Positions 1-9,847 are shown, counted from the stretch's first letter. The stretch: DNA of 64,000 nucleotides from Faecalibacter macacae (GCF_003687725.1 NZ_RDOJ01000004.1:148843-212842); one strand, 5' to 3'. The notes: generated from the sequence alone by a model not told the origin. Numbers and translations: made by a program.

Positions 1-110
1 CCACCCCAACAACGAAATTCAGCGTTTGGGTCTTTGATTTTGATTTCTTTCATTAAGTTCGAAGCGTGTAAATCGCCCGAAGCTTCACCTGCAATGATAT
101 AATATTTCAA
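1..110 (-). CDS. lpxB: Lipid-A-disaccharide synthase, N-terminal fragment (runs off the window)
   Basis: Only the first 36 or so codons are present. The reading begins KYYIIAGEASGDLHASNL, which is the hallmark N-terminus of LpxB, the inner-membrane glycosyltransferase that joins UDP-diacylglucosamine and lipid X into the lipid A disaccharide. No in-frame ATG exists: an in-frame TAA lies five codons upstream, so the start must be the TTG at 110-108, directly before KYYII. The gene is divergent from the DUF2480 gene. The rest lies outside the window, so integrity cannot be judged. Confidence 0.85.
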   Translation of the reverse strand, partial: MKYYIIAGEASGDLHASNLMKEIKIKDPNAEFRCWG

Positions 111-240
111 AGGAATATATTTTTCTTAGATACAAAGATAATTAATTACAAATAAGAATTTAGTTATTATCGAAACACTAATTTCGAGATCCAAGATGTT
201 GATTAATATTTGTAATTTTACGTAATCAAATTTGAACAAA

Positions 241-753
241 ATGTCAGACGAAATAATAAATAAAATTGCCAATAGTGGCTTAATCAATTTGGATTTAGAG
301 GATTTTTATCCAGAAGGTCCTCGTGTTGTTTTTGATTTAAAAGATTGGCTTTACGAGGAGTTAATTTTGAGAGAAAAAGACTTCCGTCAGAATTTAAAAG
401 ACCACGATTGGTCGCAATACGAAGGGAAATATGTTGCAATGACAAATACGGCTGATGCCATTGTTCCGTCGTGGGCATATATATTAGTTGCGACTTATTT
501 GCAGCCAATTGCAAAGCGTGTAATTCATGGAAGTTTGCAAGATTTGGATCAGATTTTATATACAGAAATAATTAATGCATTACCGACAGATGAGTATGTA
601 GATGGACGTATTATCGTAAAAGGATGTTCTAAAAAACCGGTTCCAGATTCGGCTTACATTCAGTTAGTAGAAAAATTACAACCTGTTGCCAATTCTATTA
701 TGTTTGGCGAGGCGTGTAGTACAGTTCCACTTTATAAAAAGAAAAAAGCATAA
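241..753 (+). CDS. DUF2480 family protein
   Basis: A 170-residue cytoplasmic protein of the Bacteroidota-restricted DUF2480 family, whose function is unknown to me. Visible signature stretches are VVFDLKDWLYEELILREKDFR near the N-terminus and GCSKKPVPDSAYIQLVEKLQP near the C-terminus. The ATG at 241 is preferred over the TTG three codons upstream because the family usually begins just before the SDEIINK segment. It has no signal peptide or membrane span. It is monocistronic, closed by a strong hairpin shared with the convergent outer-membrane protein gene. Confidence 0.8.
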   Translation: MSDEIINKIANSGLINLDLEDFYPEGPRVVFDLKDWLYEELILREKDFRQNLKDHDWSQYEGKYVAMTNTADAIVPSWAYILVATYLQPIAKRVIHGSLQDLDQILYTEIINALPTDEYVDGRIIVKGCSKKPVPDSAYIQLVEKLQPVANSIMFGEACSTVPLYKKKKA

Positions 754-780
754 AAAAAGCCACTCGATCGAGTGGCTTTC
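751..780. terminator. Bidirectional intrinsic terminator
   Basis: A perfect 18-base palindrome at 759-776 (GCCACTCGATCGAGTGGC) is flanked by an A-run on the left and T-rich sequence on the right. It can end transcription of both the DUF2480 gene and the convergent outer-membrane protein gene. Confidence 0.85.
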
Positions 781-798
781 TTAGTTATATATTTCGAA

Positions 799-3540
799 TT
801 AAAATCCTCTTTGATTTCTCATTCCTCCACCGCGAGGTTGGTCGAAGTTTTGATTGTTGTTTGATTTTCCGCCAAATTGATTCAAGTTAAACGTAACTGA
901 GAACATCACGAAACGAGTTAAAATACTGTTTCTTTCATCACGAATATATTCATCAGAAATTGTTCTTGTATAACTGTTATTTTGGTTTAATAAATCATAT
1001 ACTTTAACTCCGGCTTCTAATTTATTATTGAAGAAAGAATACATCATTTGCATATTCCATAAGAAGAAATCTCTTTTGAAACCAGCTGCCATTCTTGAAT
1101 TGTTGTTGTAAGAAAATTCGTTTGTCCAAGTTAAATTTTTAGGCCAAGTTGTTATTGTTCTTAAACTAAAATTATGAACTGTGTTTGATTGTTGATCAAT
1201 TGTGTAATTTTCATAATTCGAGTTTGAGAATCTTAAATTATACGATGGCGATAAGGTTAAATATTCGTTCCATTTATATGTTAATCGTACGTTTGGTGAA
1301 ATACTTGAGTTGTATGCTGTGTATAATCTAGAGTTTCTGTAAGCTTGTTGTCTCGCATAGCTTGTTTGTACACCAGCATTAAGGTTTAATTTGTTTCCAG
1401 CTTTACTTAATTGTTTGCTATAAAAGAAACCAGCATTTACGTTATAATTACCTTCAATATTCGTGTAAGTCGAACGTGTAATTAAGTTTTCATCAACCGA
1501 AGAATAATTAACAATGCTAGATTCATTGTAATTATATCCTAAGTTAACATTAAATCCTTGCTTTGTTTTACGATCAAAATTCGAGAAATTTAATGATAAA
1601 CGGTGCGCACGATTTGGATCTAAATCAGGATTACCCACGAAAATATTTAAAGGATTTGATAAATTTTCAATGGCTAATAATTGATTTGTAGAGGCTAAAC
1701 TTGTATTGTAACGGTAATTGAAAGACAAATTATTATTGTCTAATTTGTATCGAATATTAGCTTCAATCATCGGTAAAGTCTCTTGTACAGTTAGGTTATA
1801 ATTATCACCTCTGTATAAACCAAAGTTTCTTTGATTGTAAAAATCTGTACCTGCTTTTAACGTACCCGAAATTTTATTTTTCGTTAATTGTAATTCAGCA
1901 TACGGTGTAATTTTGTTCAGATTTGTTTCTGTAAAACGTGTAAATAAATCGTTTTGAGTTACAAATTGTCCTGTTATTTCATCATAATCCCACGTAATTT
2001 CATCGTTTTCGATAAAGTTATAATTGTATCGAGAACCAACTGCAAGTTTTAAAGAATCACTGATTGGTCGTGTATAATTCAGATCAAAATTAAAGTTGTT
2101 ATTCTTCGAATTATTATTCTCTAATTGATTACGAATATCATCAGGATTATTGCTGTTATAGAAAACAGTACTCGAGTTAATTCTGTTATTCTGTTTTGAT
2201 TGAGCGAAAGATAAATCTGCCGTTGCATTAAGGTATGATTTGTCTTTGAAACCTTGGTATAAAGTTATTTCCGAACCAATATTATCCGATTTTGATTCGT
2301 TTCTATTATTTGCTAAACTTTCATTTCGTAATTGCCCATTTTCATCAATCGATTTGCTATCGCTTAATGTTGAAGCATTGTTTACAGTGTGCGTATATTT
2401 TGGAGCAAAAAATATTTTAGTCAAGTTGTTATTCCATTCTAAAGTTCCTCCAAAATTATGTGCAAAATTTTCTGATTTTGATAACGAATTAGATTCAGTC
2501 GTATAAATATTATCTGGTAATAAATTCTCTTGACGCGTGTAATTTTCGTTTTTATTGTAGGTATGATTGAAGTTGTAATTAGCACCAACAGAAAGTTTTT
2601 CGTTTAATTTATCGTTGTAATTAAATCCGATATTCGAACTGTTTGTTATACCATTTCCACCACGACGTCCCATTCGACCACGCCCAAATGATCCTGCGCC
2701 GTTTGATAATCCTGTGCTTGCAATATCGTTAGAAGAACCAATTAAACTGAACTTTTTATTTCCTTTAAAATAATTTGCCATCAGATTTGCTTCGTAACGA
2801 TTGTCCGTTCCGTAACCAACTGTAGCTTCAGCCATGTAGCCTTGTTTTTTGTCTTCTTTCAAAGTTACATTGATCGAAGATTTATCTGAGCGAGAACGTT
2901 CTCCAGAGAATTTTTCATTACGAGTTTTGAAGTCCGAAACTTGTACTTTTTTGATGATATCAGCCGGAATATTTTCTAAAGCAACTTTGCCATCTGTACC
3001 AAAAAATGGTTCACCATCAATCAAAATTTCGTTAACTTCTTTACCGTTTACAGTAATTTTTCCATCATCATCAACATCAACACCTGGCAATTCGCGTAAA
3101 AGTGCTTCTAAATTTGCATTTGGTTTTACGGCATAAGAACTTGCATTGTATTCAATAGTATCATTTTTAACAACTACAGGATCAACAGTTAATAAAACTT
3201 CTTTTAATTCGTAACGTTGAATACTTAATTCTACTGTTCCGAAATCATATGGCGTAGTTAATTTTTCGAAGCTTTTTTTGTAAATTCCTTCAATAGGATC
3301 TTCGATGATAACATAAACAGGTTTATCCTGAATGGGAATATCTATATTGAAATTTCCATTCTCATCACTGTAAGTTGAAGCAATTTGTAAAGAATCGGCA
3401 GTATTACCAATAATAATTGACGCATCAACTAAAGGAAGTTGGATTTGATCTTGGATTTTTCCTTTTAAACTGATTTTATCTTGTGCAAAAGCATAAGATG
3501 TAAATAAAGTAAAAAGTAGAAACGAGAGTATCTTTGGCAT
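799..3540 (-). CDS. TonB-receptor-like outer-membrane beta-barrel protein with carboxypeptidase-regulatory-like N-terminus
   Basis: A 913-residue outer-membrane protein. Residues 1-19 are a signal peptide (cut before QDKISL), about 23-105 form a CarboxypepD_reg-like Ig fold, and about 110-230 resemble a plug (LLRELPGVDVDDDGKITVNG, ILIDGEPFFG). The rest is a long Asn/Tyr-rich beta-barrel of the OMP_b-brl_3 type. I see no TonB box. A Gly/Arg-rich loop (GRGRMGRRGGNG, near 290) and the C-terminal RGGGMRNQRGF are unusual low-complexity patches. Such proteins are SusC/FecA relatives with unknown substrates. It stands alone, with no SusD partner, so the cargo cannot be inferred. Confidence 0.8.
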   Translation of the reverse strand: MPKILSFLLFTLFTSYAFAQDKISLKGKIQDQIQLPLVDASIIIGNTADSLQIASTYSDENGNFNIDIPIQDKPVYVIIEDPIEGIYKKSFEKLTTPYDFGTVELSIQRYELKEVLLTVDPVVVKNDTIEYNASSYAVKPNANLEALLRELPGVDVDDDGKITVNGKEVNEILIDGEPFFGTDGKVALENIPADIIKKVQVSDFKTRNEKFSGERSRSDKSSINVTLKEDKKQGYMAEATVGYGTDNRYEANLMANYFKGNKKFSLIGSSNDIASTGLSNGAGSFGRGRMGRRGGNGITNSSNIGFNYNDKLNEKLSVGANYNFNHTYNKNENYTRQENLLPDNIYTTESNSLSKSENFAHNFGGTLEWNNNLTKIFFAPKYTHTVNNASTLSDSKSIDENGQLRNESLANNRNESKSDNIGSEITLYQGFKDKSYLNATADLSFAQSKQNNRINSSTVFYNSNNPDDIRNQLENNNSKNNNFNFDLNYTRPISDSLKLAVGSRYNYNFIENDEITWDYDEITGQFVTQNDLFTRFTETNLNKITPYAELQLTKNKISGTLKAGTDFYNQRNFGLYRGDNYNLTVQETLPMIEANIRYKLDNNNLSFNYRYNTSLASTNQLLAIENLSNPLNIFVGNPDLDPNRAHRLSLNFSNFDRKTKQGFNVNLGYNYNESSIVNYSSVDENLITRSTYTNIEGNYNVNAGFFYSKQLSKAGNKLNLNAGVQTSYARQQAYRNSRLYTAYNSSISPNVRLTYKWNEYLTLSPSYNLRFSNSNYENYTIDQQSNTVHNFSLRTITTWPKNLTWTNEFSYNNNSRMAAGFKRDFFLWNMQMMYSFFNNKLEAGVKVYDLLNQNNSYTRTISDEYIRDERNSILTRFVMFSVTFNLNQFGGKSNNNQNFDQPRGGGMRNQRGF

Positions 3541-3593
3541 AAATTGATTTTATAGTCTATTTATTTAGACCAAAAATCTTACCTAAAGTTTAA

Positions 3594-4112
3594 TTACTTC
3601 GTAACTTTTTTCCAGCTTGTCTCATTGATTTTTAAAGTATCAATAGGAGAAATTGTATTAAATAATGGTGTAATTGCCATTACTCTATATGTTTTTTCTT
3701 CTCTTAGATCCATTTCTAAACAATAAGTTTCGATAGATTTTATAGTTTCAGAAGAAGATGAAACGGATTCGTATAAAGTAGATTTTACTTTTTTAGTTAC
3801 TTCCCAATTTTGACAATTTCCGACAGAAGAATAATACTTAAAAAGAAAGAATGGAATGATTCCGATGATGATTCCAAATACAAATTTTAAGATATTTTTT
3901 ATGTTCCAACCATCTGCTTTTTTGATGCTAAGCATAAATAAGAAGTAAATACTTGCACCAGTAGCGAACGTTAAAATTTTAGGGAATATTTGAGCAAAAC
4001 GATAATCAGAAAACTCTAAACTAATGTGTTCCCCAAAAACGAAATAACTGATAAACCATACAATAATAAGGATAAAGGTAGTTTTTAAGGTTAATCGTAG
4101 AGATCTGTTCAT
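3594..4112 (-). CDS. Small membrane protein of unknown function
   Basis: A 172-residue protein I do not recognise. Three hydrophobic segments (about residues 12-28, 44-62 and 79-97) are followed by a soluble C-terminal half. That half contains a Ser/Thr-rich stretch (ESVSSSSETIKSIETYC) and ends in ETSWKKVTK. The gene lies 53 bases downstream of, and on the same strand as, the outer-membrane protein gene is read away from it, so the two could share a transcript with this gene first. No catalytic motif is visible. Confidence 0.6.
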   Translation of the reverse strand: MNRSLRLTLKTTFILIIVWFISYFVFGEHISLEFSDYRFAQIFPKILTFATGASIYFLFMLSIKKADGWNIKNILKFVFGIIIGIIPFFLFKYYSSVGNCQNWEVTKKVKSTLYESVSSSSETIKSIETYCLEMDLREEKTYRVMAITPLFNTISPIDTLKINETSWKKVTK

Positions 4113-4192
4113 GTTCTGATTTTTGCTTCTGTAAAATTAAAGATTAATTCCTGCTAATCAAAAGGAATTAACAGGAATCAATCAGTTTATTA

Positions 4193-6325
4193 TTATTTAT
4201 ATTCTTTAATTAAATTTTCTAAAACTTCAATAGCGGATTCTGCTAAGTTAGTTCCTGGTCCAAAAATAGAATGAGCTCCGTTAGCTAAAAGGAAATCATA
4301 GTCTTGTCTTGGAATAACTCCTCCAACTACAATATATACATCTTCGCGTCCTAAAGTTTTTAATTCTTTAACTACTTCTGGAACCAAAGTTTTGTGCCCA
4401 GCTGCTAAAGAAGATACTCCCAGAATATGAACATCATTTTCAATGGCTTGTTTTGCAACTTCGGCAGGTGTTTGGAATAATGGTGCAATATCCACATCAA
4501 ATCCCATATCTGCATAAGATGTTGCTACAACTTTTGCTCCACGATCGTGTCCATCTTGTCCCATTTTTGCAACCATAATACGAGGGCGTCGACCTTCTAA
4601 TTCAGCAAATTCATCTGCTAATTTTCTTGCTGTTTCAAAGCTTTCCATTTTTCCTGCATCCATAGCATAAACTCCTTGTATTCCTCTTGTAATCGCTTTG
4701 TGTCTTCCGTAAATTGCTTCTAAAGCATCAGAAATTTCTCCTAAAGTTACTCGACGACGAGCTGCTTCAATAGATAATTCTAATAAGTTTCCGTTTCCAG
4801 ATTTAGCAGCTTCAGTAATTTGAGCTAAGATTTCTTCAACTTTAACTTGATCACGTGTCTCGCGAATTTGCTCTAATCGATCAATTTGTTTTTGACGAAC
4901 TGCTGTATTATCAATATCTAAAATATCGAATTCTTGTTGATCTAATTTAGATTGATAAGCATTAACACCAATAATTGCATCTTCACCAGAATCAATTTTA
5001 GCTTGCTTTTTAGCAGCAGCTTCTTCAATGCGCATTTTGGGAATTCCAGCTTCAATGGCCTTAGTCATTCCGCCTAATTCACGTACTTCTTGGATATATT
5101 CCCAAGCTTGATTTGCCATCTCATTAGTTAAAGCTTCAATCATAAAACTTCCACCCATTGGATCGGCAGTTCGGCAAATTTGAGTTTCTTCTTGTAAAAT
5201 AATCTGTGTATTACGTGCAATACGAGCCGAGAAATCTGTTGGTAAAGCAATAGCCTCGTCTAAGGCATTTGTGTGTAACGATTGTGTTCCACCTAAAGCA
5301 GCAGCTAAAGCCTCAATTGCTGTACGACCAATATTATTGTAAGGTTCTTGCTCTGTTAAACTCCATCCAGAAGTTTGACAGTGCGTACGTAACATTAATG
5401 ATTTTTTATTTTTTGGTTCGAATTCTTGCATCAATTTAGCCCAAAGCATACGTGCAGCACGCATTTTTGCAATTTCTTGCGTAAAATTCATTCCAATTGC
5501 CCAAAAGAATGATAAACGTGGAGCGAAATCGTCTACTTTTAATCCAGCTTCTAAACCAGTTTTTACATATTCGTATCCATCAGCTAAAGTGTAAGCCATT
5601 TCTAAAACTGGCGTAGCACCTGCTTCTTGCATATGGTAACCAGAAATAGAGATAGAATTGAAACGTGGAATATTTTTAGAAGTATATTCAAAGATATCTG
5701 CAATGATTTTCATCGATGGCGTAGGAGGATAGATGTACGTATTACGTACCATAAATTCCTTTAAAATATCGTTTTGAATTGTACCTGATAATTGCTCTTG
5801 TGTAACACCTTGTTCTTCTGCAGCAACAATATAAAATGCTAAGATTGGTAAAACAGCTCCGTTCATTGTCATAGAAACTGATATTTTATCTAATGGAATT
5901 TCATTAAATAAAATCTTCATATCTTCAACAGAATCAATAGCAACACCAGCTTTACCTACATCGCCAACTACACGTTCGTGATCCGAATCATATCCACGGT
6001 GTGTTGCTAAATCGAAGGCAACTGAAAGTCCTTTTTGACCAGCAGCTAAGTTTCTTTTATAAAAAGCATTTGATTCTTCGGCAGTCGAAAAACCAGCATA
6101 TTGACGAATTGTCCAAGGTTGACGAACATACATTGTACTGTACGGACCTCTTAAAAAAGGTGCAACTCCTGGTAAAAAATCTGTTTGTTTTAGATTTTTT
6201 ATATCGTCAAAAGTATAATTGTTTTTTACTTGTAAACTATCTAATTCAAATTCTTCCATTTCTGGTTGAACTGAACTTAATCTTCTTTCAAATCTAAGAT
6301 TCGAAAAATTTGTTTTGTGATTCAT
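4193..6325 (-). CDS. scpA: Methylmalonyl-CoA mutase, B12-binding large subunit
   Basis: This enzyme interconverts succinyl-CoA and (R)-methylmalonyl-CoA using adenosylcobalamin, linking propionate metabolism to the TCA cycle. The 710-residue length matches the catalytic MutB/ScpA subunit. The N-terminal TIM-barrel substrate domain shows [20 protein letters not shown] and [13 protein letters not shown]. The C-terminal B12 domain carries [10 protein letters not shown], with H593 as the predicted cobalt lower ligand. A small MutA subunit usually lies beside this gene in Bacteroidota. Here the neighbour is a divergent unrelated gene, so either MutA is elsewhere or the enzyme is a homodimer. Confidence 0.95.
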   Translation of the reverse strand: MNHKTNFSNLRFERRLSSVQPEMEEFELDSLQVKNNYTFDDIKNLKQTDFLPGVAPFLRGPYSTMYVRQPWTIRQYAGFSTAEESNAFYKRNLAAGQKGLSVAFDLATHRGYDSDHERVVGDVGKAGVAIDSVEDMKILFNEIPLDKISVSMTMNGAVLPILAFYIVAAEEQGVTQEQLSGTIQNDILKEFMVRNTYIYPPTPSMKIIADIFEYTSKNIPRFNSISISGYHMQEAGATPVLEMAYTLADGYEYVKTGLEAGLKVDDFAPRLSFFWAIGMNFTQEIAKMRAARMLWAKLMQEFEPKNKKSLMLRTHCQTSGWSLTEQEPYNNIGRTAIEALAAALGGTQSLHTNALDEAIALPTDFSARIARNTQIILQEETQICRTADPMGGSFMIEALTNEMANQAWEYIQEVRELGGMTKAIEAGIPKMRIEEAAAKKQAKIDSGEDAIIGVNAYQSKLDQQEFDILDIDNTAVRQKQIDRLEQIRETRDQVKVEEILAQITEAAKSGNGNLLELSIEAARRRVTLGEISDALEAIYGRHKAITRGIQGVYAMDAGKMESFETARKLADEFAELEGRRPRIMVAKMGQDGHDRGAKVVATSYADMGFDVDIAPLFQTPAEVAKQAIENDVHILGVSSLAAGHKTLVPEVVKELKTLGREDVYIVVGGVIPRQDYDFLLANGAHSIFGPGTNLAESAIEVLENLIKEYK

Positions 6326-6455
6326 AACGCTAATATAAAAAATATCGACAGATATATTTTCAAATTTTCATGTAAAATGAATATTACAACTATATGATAA
6401 AGAGCTTTTTGGTAGGATTATTGAAGTTTTAAATCAAATCATAAAATCAACCAAC

Positions 6456-7490
6456 ATGAAATTAGACTTTAATAATCAGACAATTAATGAAATTATTGCA
6501 TCTATTGATGAGAATAAAGCTATGGAATGGCAGATTGATATTTTAAATTTTTTGAGGAAATATCAAGAACAACACAGCGAAATTAAAATCAATGAAATGC
6601 AAGGTGAAAATATCTTTACGATTGCAATGAAACGTGAAAATATTCAGAACACAGTTAAAGAATTGAATAAATACACGAATGTTGAGCAAGGAGATACGAC
6701 TTTGATTGCAAATTCGATTACTATGAAAGATGGTGTTATTGCATTAGCACAAGCGATTGAAGGAAAAATGGAAGCGTATTGTGTTGAGCCAACGAATGAT
6801 ATTAAAATTCCGTACACTGGACAAGATCAAAATTCTATTCACTGGGGATTGAATTATGTATATTTAACCGAGGCGCAAGTACAACAATCGGAAGATGTAC
6901 TGCATCGAATAGAAAAAATTGCTGTTGAAACTAATGGAATTAAAGATGAAACTAAAGAATTGTTATTTAATAACAATCAGCAGCAAACAGTCTACGAGGT
7001 TTTTAGTGTAAAATCATTTCCGATTGCTGTAAGAAGATTAAATGAAGAAAATTATTCACTCATTGGTAATGTAAATATTAGTCAATCAAATGACGGACAA
7101 TTACTTGTAGATTCACCTAATTTTCAAGAGCAAATTAATACTCAAAAAGCAGTTATAATTAATGAAGATAATACTTTTAGATGGCTGACATCTGGAGAAT
7201 ATTTAGATGATGATAGTAATACAATTATAAATTTTGATCATATCGAAGAAGTTTTAAAGCCTTTTATCGATACGCGATTTGTAGTAATAAATTTTCCAGA
7301 AAAAGGAACAGGACAAGATGTGGTTACTTTGATTGTTGAAAGACGTTATATGGAAGAATTTAGTTATCTAACTGACGGTTTAAAAGAACATGAAGTCCCT
7401 AAGCAAACGTATTTTTTAGGAGAATTCCCTGAAAATAACGACAAAGCAGCAATTCGTAAAGAAGTAAAGAGATTACTAACAACGAGTTAA
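6456..7490 (+). CDS. Degenerate MenE-like protein of the acyl-adenylating (ANL) superfamily, probably not catalytic
   Basis: A 344-residue protein whose layout follows o-succinylbenzoate-CoA ligase (MenE) of flavobacteria but lacks the catalytic motifs. Residues 24-34 (EWQIDILNFLR) match the MenE lead-in. The position where SGSTGxPK should sit reads MQGENIFTIAMKR. Then come a GDTTL step (79-83) and VEPTND (110-115), matching the family's GD..LL and VEPSSNP. The YETYGMTET motif is replaced by YEVFSVKSFPIAVRRLNEE near 179-197, and the C-terminal lid keeps FRWL near 241 and VPKQTYFLGEF near 314. The C-terminal NGKI(Q/N)RK lysine motif reads NDKAAIRKE. The assignment rests on order and spacing recalled from the family, not a search. 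A regulatory or decaying paralogue is the likeliest reading. Confidence 0.6.
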   Translation: MKLDFNNQTINEIIASIDENKAMEWQIDILNFLRKYQEQHSEIKINEMQGENIFTIAMKRENIQNTVKELNKYTNVEQGDTTLIANSITMKDGVIALAQAIEGKMEAYCVEPTNDIKIPYTGQDQNSIHWGLNYVYLTEAQVQQSEDVLHRIEKIAVETNGIKDETKELLFNNNQQQTVYEVFSVKSFPIAVRRLNEENYSLIGNVNISQSNDGQLLVDSPNFQEQINTQKAVIINEDNTFRWLTSGEYLDDDSNTIINFDHIEEVLKPFIDTRFVVINFPEKGTGQDVVTLIVERRYMEEFSYLTDGLKEHEVPKQTYFLGEFPENNDKAAIRKEVKRLLTTS

Positions 7491-7532
7491 AAAAAAGAGC
7501 CGACTTAATAATTAAGTCGGCTCTTTTTTTTT
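7491..7532. terminator. Bidirectional intrinsic terminator
   Basis: A long near-perfect hairpin (GAGCCGACTTA / TAAGTCGGCTC) lies between an A-run and nine Ts. It separates the convergent MenE-like gene and the 89-residue protein gene. Confidence 0.85.
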
Positions 7533-7800
7533 AATATTGAATATCTATTAATGAAGTTAATGGGATTAATATGCCATTTTTAATTTGTAAATATTTTTCA
7601 GTAACTGTCCAAACAGTTGTCTCAATTTTCTTTGGTCCTTGATCTGTTTGGAAAGTAATATATGCTTTTGATTTAAACTCATTTCCTAATCGTACAGCTC
7701 CTATCAATTTTTCTTTCTGTACGTGAACTTCATCTATTGGCGCATCTAAGAATTTATAGTTTTGAACTTCTTCCTTCTCAATTAATTCAGCTTTAATCAT
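7531..7800 (-). CDS. Small conserved-looking protein of unknown function
   Basis: An 89-residue soluble protein I do not recognise, beginning MIKAELIEKEE. Alternating hydrophobic and polar residues (AYITFQTDQGPKKIETTVW, ILIPLTSLIDIQY) suggest a mostly beta fold. It has no signal peptide, membrane segment or metal-binding motif. It is monocistronic, ends in the shared hairpin, and has a 210-base AT-rich gap upstream that it shares with the divergent era gene. Confidence 0.6.
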   Translation of the reverse strand: MIKAELIEKEEVQNYKFLDAPIDEVHVQKEKLIGAVRLGNEFKSKAYITFQTDQGPKKIETTVWTVTEKYLQIKNGILIPLTSLIDIQY

Positions 7801-7999
7801 CGTTCTCTCTTTTTTTGGTTTATTATATTTGTTCTTTCACACGTTACCGAATGTACAAATTCGGTAAATAAAAAACTAACAAAAGTCATTAAAATTTTAA
7901 TAAAAATTTTCCGTCTAATTTTGAGTTTTCACTGTGGTGTATATGTATTCAAAAAGTTGACCAAGATTTATTTATTCTAATATATTCATCTGAATTTCG

Positions 8000-8007
8000 T
8001 AATTTTG
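8000..8007 (+). promoter_or_regulatory. Putative -7 promoter element of era
   Basis: TAATTTTG fits the Bacteroidota TAnnTTTG element and ends five bases before the era ATG. No TTTG is seen 19 bases upstream. If used, the transcript would start at or next to the start codon. Confidence 0.35.
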
Positions 8008-8011
8008 CACC

Positions 8012-8899
8012 ATGTCAGACGAAAAGAAATTTAAATCCGGTTTTGTTAACATCATTGGTAATCCTAACGTAGGAAAATCAACGTTAATGAATTTAATGAT
8101 GAAAGAGCGTTTAGTTATTGCAACACACAAGGCACAAACTACGCGTCATCGTATTAAAGGAATTTTAACTACGGAAGATTATCAGATTGTATTTTCTGAT
8201 ACTCCAGGAGTTTTAGATCCTGCGTACGAATTGCAAGCAAAAATGATGGAAGCAGTAAACGAATCTTTGGTTGATGCTGATGTGATTCTTTATGTTGTAG
8301 AAATCGGAGAAAAACGTTTGAAAAATGAAGAAGTATTTACTCGTCTTCAAAAAACATCAACTCCAATTATTTTATTATTAAATAAAATTGATACAGCTAC
8401 GCCTGATCGTCTGAATGAAGCTGTTGAGTATTGGCACGAATTATTACCTAATGCACAAATTTTACCTATTTCTGCAAAAGAAAATGTAAATGTTGATATG
8501 TTAGTGAATAAAATTAAAGAGATGTTACCAGAAGGACCTCAATATTATCCAGAAGAGCAATTAACAGATCGCTCGGAACGTTTTATTGTGAATGAGGTAA
8601 TTCGTGAGAAAATTTTATTAAACTATACAAAAGAGATTCCTTATTCTGTTGAAGTTGTAACAGAGCGTTTCAAAGAAGAAATGAATTTAATTTCTATTGA
8701 TGCTGAAATTTTTGTTGAACGTGATTCTCAAAAAGGAATTATCATTGGGCATAAAGGTGAATCTTTATCAAAAGTAGGGAAAGAAGCCAGAGAAGAATTA
8801 GAAAAATTCTTTGATAAAAAGGTTTTCTTAAAGCTGTTTGTAAAGGTGAAAAAAGATTGGCGTAAAAAAGAAAATGATTTACGTCGTTTTGGTTATTAA
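8012..8899 (+). CDS. era: GTPase Era
   Basis: Essential Ras-like GTPase that binds the 3' end of 16S rRNA and assists 30S subunit maturation. The 295-residue protein has G1 GNPNVGKST, G3 DTPG and G4 NKID in order. It ends in a type II KH RNA-binding domain with the GIIIGHKGESLSKVG loop near residue 245. Length and order are standard for the family. The ATG at 8012 gives the usual short N-terminal lead (SDEKKFKSGFV). It is monocistronic, with its own terminator. Confidence 0.97.
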   Translation: MSDEKKFKSGFVNIIGNPNVGKSTLMNLMMKERLVIATHKAQTTRHRIKGILTTEDYQIVFSDTPGVLDPAYELQAKMMEAVNESLVDADVILYVVEIGEKRLKNEEVFTRLQKTSTPIILLLNKIDTATPDRLNEAVEYWHELLPNAQILPISAKENVNVDMLVNKIKEMLPEGPQYYPEEQLTDRSERFIVNEVIREKILLNYTKEIPYSVEVVTERFKEEMNLISIDAEIFVERDSQKGIIIGHKGESLSKVGKEAREELEKFFDKKVFLKLFVKVKKDWRKKENDLRRFGY

Positions 8900-8931
8900 A
8901 TAATCATTTTAAATAATAGTTAAGCGTTGAT

Positions 8932-8949
8932 ATTTCAACGCTTTTTTTG
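8932..8949 (+). terminator. Intrinsic terminator of era
   Basis: AAGCGTTGA / TCAACGCTT hairpin followed by seven Ts, just after the era stop codon. Confidence 0.8.
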
Positions 8950-9013
8950 TGCTTTAAATTCTGAAAATTTGTAATTTTAGATAGAGATAAAAACCATTCT
9001 AAAACAAAACCTT

Positions 9014-9802
9014 ATGGCTACAATATTATTCCCAACAGATTTTTCTAACACAGCTAACAATGCATTTATTTATGCATTAAACCTTGCGAAAGCAATCAAC
9101 GCGGACATCAGAATGATTACGCTAAAAACTCATCTAAAAGAATACTTAAACATGCAAGAAGATGAGTTTGAGATTAAGGTGAATGAATTACTGGCAATTG
9201 CCAAAGACAACGAATTAGAAGATGTAAAAATTAAAAGTTCTTTAGAAATCGGAGACTTATTAATTACTGTACTTGATATTGTACAAAAAGAAAATATCGA
9301 TTATATCGTAATGGGTACAAATGGAGAAAATAGTTTTGGACAAAAATTCTTCGGATCTCAAACTTTAGCCGTTATTAATAATTCGCCAATTCCGGTTCTG
9401 GCAGTTCCTCATAATGTTGTTTTTCAAGAAAATCGAAAGTTTGCTTATGCATCAATGTTCGATCCAAAAGAAAAACCTGCAATTGAAAAAATGATAGGCT
9501 TTGCTAAAAAACATAATTCAACGTTAGATATTGTCCATGTAGAGAAGAAGGCAATGTCGATTGATATGATTATGAATAAGCGTGAATTGGAAGTAAATTA
9601 TCCAGAAGCTAAAGTTGCAGTGCTTAAAAGTAAAGATGTAGAAACTGCATTATTAGATTATTGCGAGATGTATCATATAGATGTTTTAGGTATGTTGTAT
9701 CGTGAATTAAATCCTTTTCAAAGATTATTTACAGAAAGTCACAGCCGACAATTATTAACAAGTGCAAATTTTGCAATATTAGTATTAAAAGGACGAAATT
9801 AA
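9014..9802 (+). CDS. Universal stress protein, tandem UspA domains
   Basis: A 262-residue cytoplasmic protein with two UspA folds. The first (about 1-140) starts ATILFPTDFSNTANNAFIYAL and carries MGTNGENSFGQKFFGSQT followed by SPIPVLAVP. This approximates the ATP-binding G-x2-G-x9-G-S/T signature. The second (about 145-262) ends LLTSANFAILVLKG but lacks a clear glycine-rich loop, so only the first domain is likely to bind nucleotide. Tandem Usp proteins are common in Bacteroidota and respond to starvation or stress. The partner here is unknown. It is monocistronic between two terminators. Confidence 0.85.
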   Translation: MATILFPTDFSNTANNAFIYALNLAKAINADIRMITLKTHLKEYLNMQEDEFEIKVNELLAIAKDNELEDVKIKSSLEIGDLLITVLDIVQKENIDYIVMGTNGENSFGQKFFGSQTLAVINNSPIPVLAVPHNVVFQENRKFAYASMFDPKEKPAIEKMIGFAKKHNSTLDIVHVEKKAMSIDMIMNKRELEVNYPEAKVAVLKSKDVETALLDYCEMYHIDVLGMLYRELNPFQRLFTESHSRQLLTSANFAILVLKGRN

Positions 9803-9820
9803 TTCCAAATTATTCGATTT

Positions 9821-9847
9821 TAAAGCGATGTTTGACATCGCTTTTTT
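9821..9847 (+). terminator. Intrinsic terminator of the usp gene
   Basis: AAAGCGATG / CATCGCTTT hairpin followed by a T-run. Confidence 0.8.

Noticed and set aside
2849..3136. Plus-strand frame inside the outer-membrane protein gene
   Set aside because: Antisense shadow of the plug region; no start context or recognisable protein.
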